Origin: Devosia aurantiaca
GTDB taxonomy: Bacteria; Pseudomonadota; Alphaproteobacteria; Rhizobiales; Devosiaceae
NCBI RefSeq assembly: GCF_011058215.1
Contig: NZ_JAALFG010000006.1
Location: forward strand, 1-64,000
DNA length: 64,000 nucleotides
Reading direction: 5' to 3'
Shown: piece after piece, positions 61,378 through 64,000 of the stretch
Layout of the letters: each line of letters opens with the position of its first letter
Numbering within the stretch: position 1 is the first letter of the stretch
Program-made: the position numbers and the translations under genes
Notes under the pieces: generated by a model
What the model saw: only the letters and a program-made list of their open reading frames with translations
What the model was told of the DNA's origin: nothing
Database searches by the model: none

Positions 61378-63922
61378 ATGAACATCTGGCCCGCCATTCG
61401 CATCGGCCTTCTCGACATGCGCGGCGACCTGCGTCGTTTCCTGCTGCTCGTTGTCTGCCTCGCCGTGGGCACCGCGCTGATCGCTGGGGTGAACTCCGTA
61501 GGTGCCAGCATCACCTCGGCCATCGAGGAAGGCGCCGCCGAACTCATGGGCGGCGACATCGAAATCTCGCGCGCCGACCGCCTCGCCACTGCCGAAGAAC
61601 TCGCGTCGCTCAGCGAACTCGGCCGCACCGTCCTTGTCATCGACACCAATCTGCGCGCCGAAAGCTTTACCAGTGAAGCCTTTGCCGATGTCAGCGTCGT
61701 CGGCCCGAGCTACCCCTGCTTGGCCAGGTGGTGAGCCCCAACCTTCCCGCGGACGGGGACGTCAACACCCTTCTCGCCCGCGAAAACGACATTCCCGGCG
61801 TCCTCGTCGATCCCGTCATGCTCGACGAACTTGAGGCCAGTGTCGGCGACACCATCGGCCTGGGCGGCAGCCAGTTCATCATCCGCGGCACCCTCTCCCG
61901 CCTCCCCGACGCCGCCGTGCGCGGCTTCCGCCTCGGCATGCCGGCACTGATCCTTGTCGACGGCTTCAACGCCGTCAGCGACCGCACCTCGCCCCTGCCC
62001 GGCCTTGGCACCTGGTATCGCTACAAGCTCCACCTCACCGATCGCGACATCGATCGCGGCCTCGAAACTGTCGTCGCCCGCTTCATCGACAGCGGTTGGA
62101 CCATCCGCTCCGCCCGCGATGGTCTTGGCCAGATGGTGCGCTACTACGACCTGTTCATGCGCTTCCTCGTCATCGTCGGTCTCGGTTCGCTGCTGATCGG
62201 CGGTGTCTCCGTCTGGACCGGCATGCGCGCCTATATTGCCGAGCGCTCCGGCGTCATCGCCGTGATGCGCTCCATCGGCGCCGGCCGCTCGCGCGTCTTC
62301 ATTCACTTCCTGACCCAAGTCGCGGCCCTCGCGCTGGTGGGCGTGCTGATCGGCCTCCTGGTCGGCGCCAGCATCGCCTGGATCCTCTTGCCCTATATCG
62401 GCGGCGCCGTCGGTATCTCGCTCGCCCCCTCCATCTACCCGCAGCCGCTATTGGTCGCCGCCGGCGCAGGGCTCGTCACCGCCTTTGCCTTTGCCTATCT
62501 GCCGCTGCAACAGGCGCAGACAATTCGTCCGGTCCTCCTGTTCCGAGCCAAGGGCCTCGACGCCCCGCCGGTCGATTGGGGCGCCCTGCTCCTCTCCTGG
62601 CAGGTGCTCCCGCTTCTGGCTTCCATTGCCGCCTTCTTCATCCTTGCCTGGTTGATGACCGGCGACTGGACCCTTGTCCTTGCCTTTGGCCTCGCCAGCG
62701 CCATGGCTGCAATCCTGTTCCAGCTCTTCATTCGCCTCGTCCAGTTCGGCCTCGCCCGGTTGCCGGAACGCGGTCCACGCGTGCTGCGCCACGCCCTGCG
62801 CAACATTTCCACGGCCGGCCAGAATGCCGCTGCCGTCGCTGTTTCAGCCGGCATGGCCCTTGCCATGCTGATCGTCGTCCTCGTCATGCAAGCCAATCTG
62901 CAGCAGGAATTTCTGGGCGCCTCCGCCTTCGATGCGCCCACCCTTGTTGGCTCCGATCTCTTCCCCGACGAAGTCGAAGCGCTAGAGGCCCTTTCCAGCG
63001 AACCGGCAAGCGGCATCAGCCGCTTCGTCTCGACGCCGATGTTGCGCGGCCGTCTTACGTCCATCGAGGATGTGCCGGTGTCCGAGACCCGCACCCGCGG
63101 TCCCGAAGCCACCTTCCTCCTTTCCGGTGAAGTCCCCCTTACCTGGCGCACCGAAATGCCCCTGAGTTCCCGCCTGGTCGCCGGCGACTGGTGGCCTACC
63201 GACTATTCGGGCCCCGGCCTCGTCTCCTTGCACCAAAGCCTCCGCAATGGCCTCGATGTCGACATCGGCGACACCCTCACCTTCGAAATTTTCGGCGAAC
63301 CCACAACAGTCACGGTCGCCAATTTCCGCGACTATTCCTGGCAAGGCGGCATCGACTTCCTCGCCAGCTTCTCCCCGGCGTCCTCGACAACTACCCCACC
63401 ACCCTCTTTGCCGCCGTCACCGCCGCGCCCGGCCAGGAAGAAGCCGTCACCCGCCGCCTCGCTGCCGACCTCCCCGACATCCGCTTCATCTCGGTTGGCG
63501 ATACCCTCAAGCAAGTGACCGATGCCCTAAGCCAACTCTCCTTCGCCGCAACCCTCGTCGGCAGCCTCGCAGTCGGCAACGGCCTCCTCGTGCTCATCGG
63601 CAGCCTCTCCACCGGCCGCCGCCAGCGCGAAGCCGATACCGTCATCACCAAAGTCCTCGGCGCCACCCGCACCGAGCTCATCGCCACCGCCTTCATCCAA
63701 TATGGACTGCTCGCCCTCCTCGCCGCCATTCCGGCAACCATCATCGGCCTCGGCGCTGGTCGCGTCGTCAGCGCGCTGATGCTCGAAGTAGAGTTCACCT
63801 ACCGGCCCGACGTGATCACGATCGTCCTCGGCGTCGCCCTTCTGGTCACCGCCCTCCTGGGCGCCATGACCATCCTCCGCGCCGCGTCGGCACGACCCGC
63901 CCGGCTGCTGCGCGATCTCTGA
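61378..63922 (+). CDS. FtsX-like ABC permease, YbbP type, two frame breaks
   Basis: About 848 residues, the large double-FtsX permease that pairs with YbbA. It has an N-terminal helix (FLLLVVCLAVGTALIAGVNSVG), a periplasmic domain, and FtsX cores near RFLVIVGLGSLLIGGVSVWTGMRAYIAERSGVIAVMRSIGAGRSRVFIHF and TLVGSLAVGNGLLVLIGSLSTGRRQREADTVITKVLGATRTELI. One C is missing at 61713-61716 (YPLLGQVVSPNLPADGDVN when restored) and another at 63373-63376 (SFSPGVLDNYPTTLFAAV when restored). ATG 61378. With the ATPase it forms an export or envelope-remodelling complex. Confidence 0.9.
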
Positions 63923-63932
63923 CCTTCTTCAC

Positions 63933-64000
63933 CCTCCCCTTGAGGGGCTCCGAAATGTGCCGAAGGCAAGATCGCTCCCGTGGAGCGATCTTAGTGGAGG
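63933..64000. other. Right edge: family B fragment and a hairpin, no gene
   Basis: CCCTCCCCTTGAGGGGCTCC is half of a family B element. AAGATCGCTCC...GGAGCGATCTT (about 63968-63992) is a perfect hairpin around CGT that may terminate the permease transcript. Nothing else can be read before the window ends. Confidence 0.55.

Noticed and set aside
1-64000. tRNA or rRNA genes, prophage, insertion sequences, integrases
   Set aside because: I looked for T-arm-like GGTTCGAATCC motifs, transposase and integrase motifs and phage genes and found none. The GGTTCGAGG at about 44265 belongs to a palindromic repeat.

Overview
The window is about 64 kb of GC-rich chromosome from an alphaproteobacterium. The gene content points to the Hyphomicrobiales (Rhizobiales), and a Devosia-like lineage is my best guess. 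The evidence is rcdA (DUF1465), trcR (DUF1013), gapR (DUF2312), the small aa3-oxidase subunit IV next to split pntAA/pntAB/pntB, DUF1192, DUF465 and DUF2312 proteins, Omp25-type barrels, a YkgO-type L36, and two families of intergenic palindromes of the kind common in this group. The genus is inferred, not shown. I see no tRNA, rRNA, phage, IS element or CRISPR array. The window is mostly core chromosome with three toxin-antitoxin pairs and many small palindromic repeats.

Layout: 1-2.7 kb carries cell-cycle genes (rcdA, DUF1192, quinone oxidoreductase, trcR). 2.8-9 kb has a TauE/SafE exporter, oligoendopeptidase F, cox subunit IV and the proton-translocating transhydrogenase operon. 9-18 kb has SlyX, a DsbA-like protein, hydrolases, a Bcr/CflA exporter, rpsU, purEK, two divergent DUF465 genes and a sigma-54 response regulator. 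18-25 kb is envelope (Omp25, L,D-transpeptidase, DUF882 peptidase) and dxs. 24.8-28 kb pairs a polyprenyl-phosphate glycosyltransferase/GtrA fusion with a PIG-V-like mannosyltransferase. 28-34 kb has gapR, DUF1036, pyk, an azoreductase/MarR pair, another Omp25, an acidic-repeat PDZ protein and rpmJ. 34.8-40.2 kb is an oppABCDF operon. 40.3-49.3 kb is fatty-acid beta-oxidation: fadE, fadJ and fadI with a small membrane protein and a ParE/RelE-type toxin-antitoxin pair at the 3' end, facing fadD plus a MerR regulator. 49.3-56.9 kb has yefM-yoeB, a DNA-repair operon (MBL exonuclease, ATP-dependent ligase, UVR-motif protein), an esterase and a PreP-like protease. 57-64 kb has brnTA, an aldo/keto reductase, a GntR regulator and a YbbA/YbbP-type ABC transporter.

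Two themes stand out. First, regulatory sites can be read directly. There are two perfect TTAA-N7-TTAA boxes (CtrA consensus), one beside rcdA and heading a possible small RNA, the other in front of a TacA-like regulator. A set of near-identical palindromes lies in the fadE/fadD intergenic region and again upstream of oppA, and probably binds the neighbouring MerR protein. TGTACA-type operators sit inside the promoters of two toxin-antitoxin operons.

Second, 18 conserved genes carry 21 reading-frame breaks. Fifteen are one-base losses, almost all in short homopolymers, five are losses of a GC dinucleotide, and one is an extra T in a T tract. The downstream reading frame is intact family sequence every time, so I read these as sequencing or assembly errors rather than real pseudogenes. 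The affected genes are annotated at full length with the break position given.
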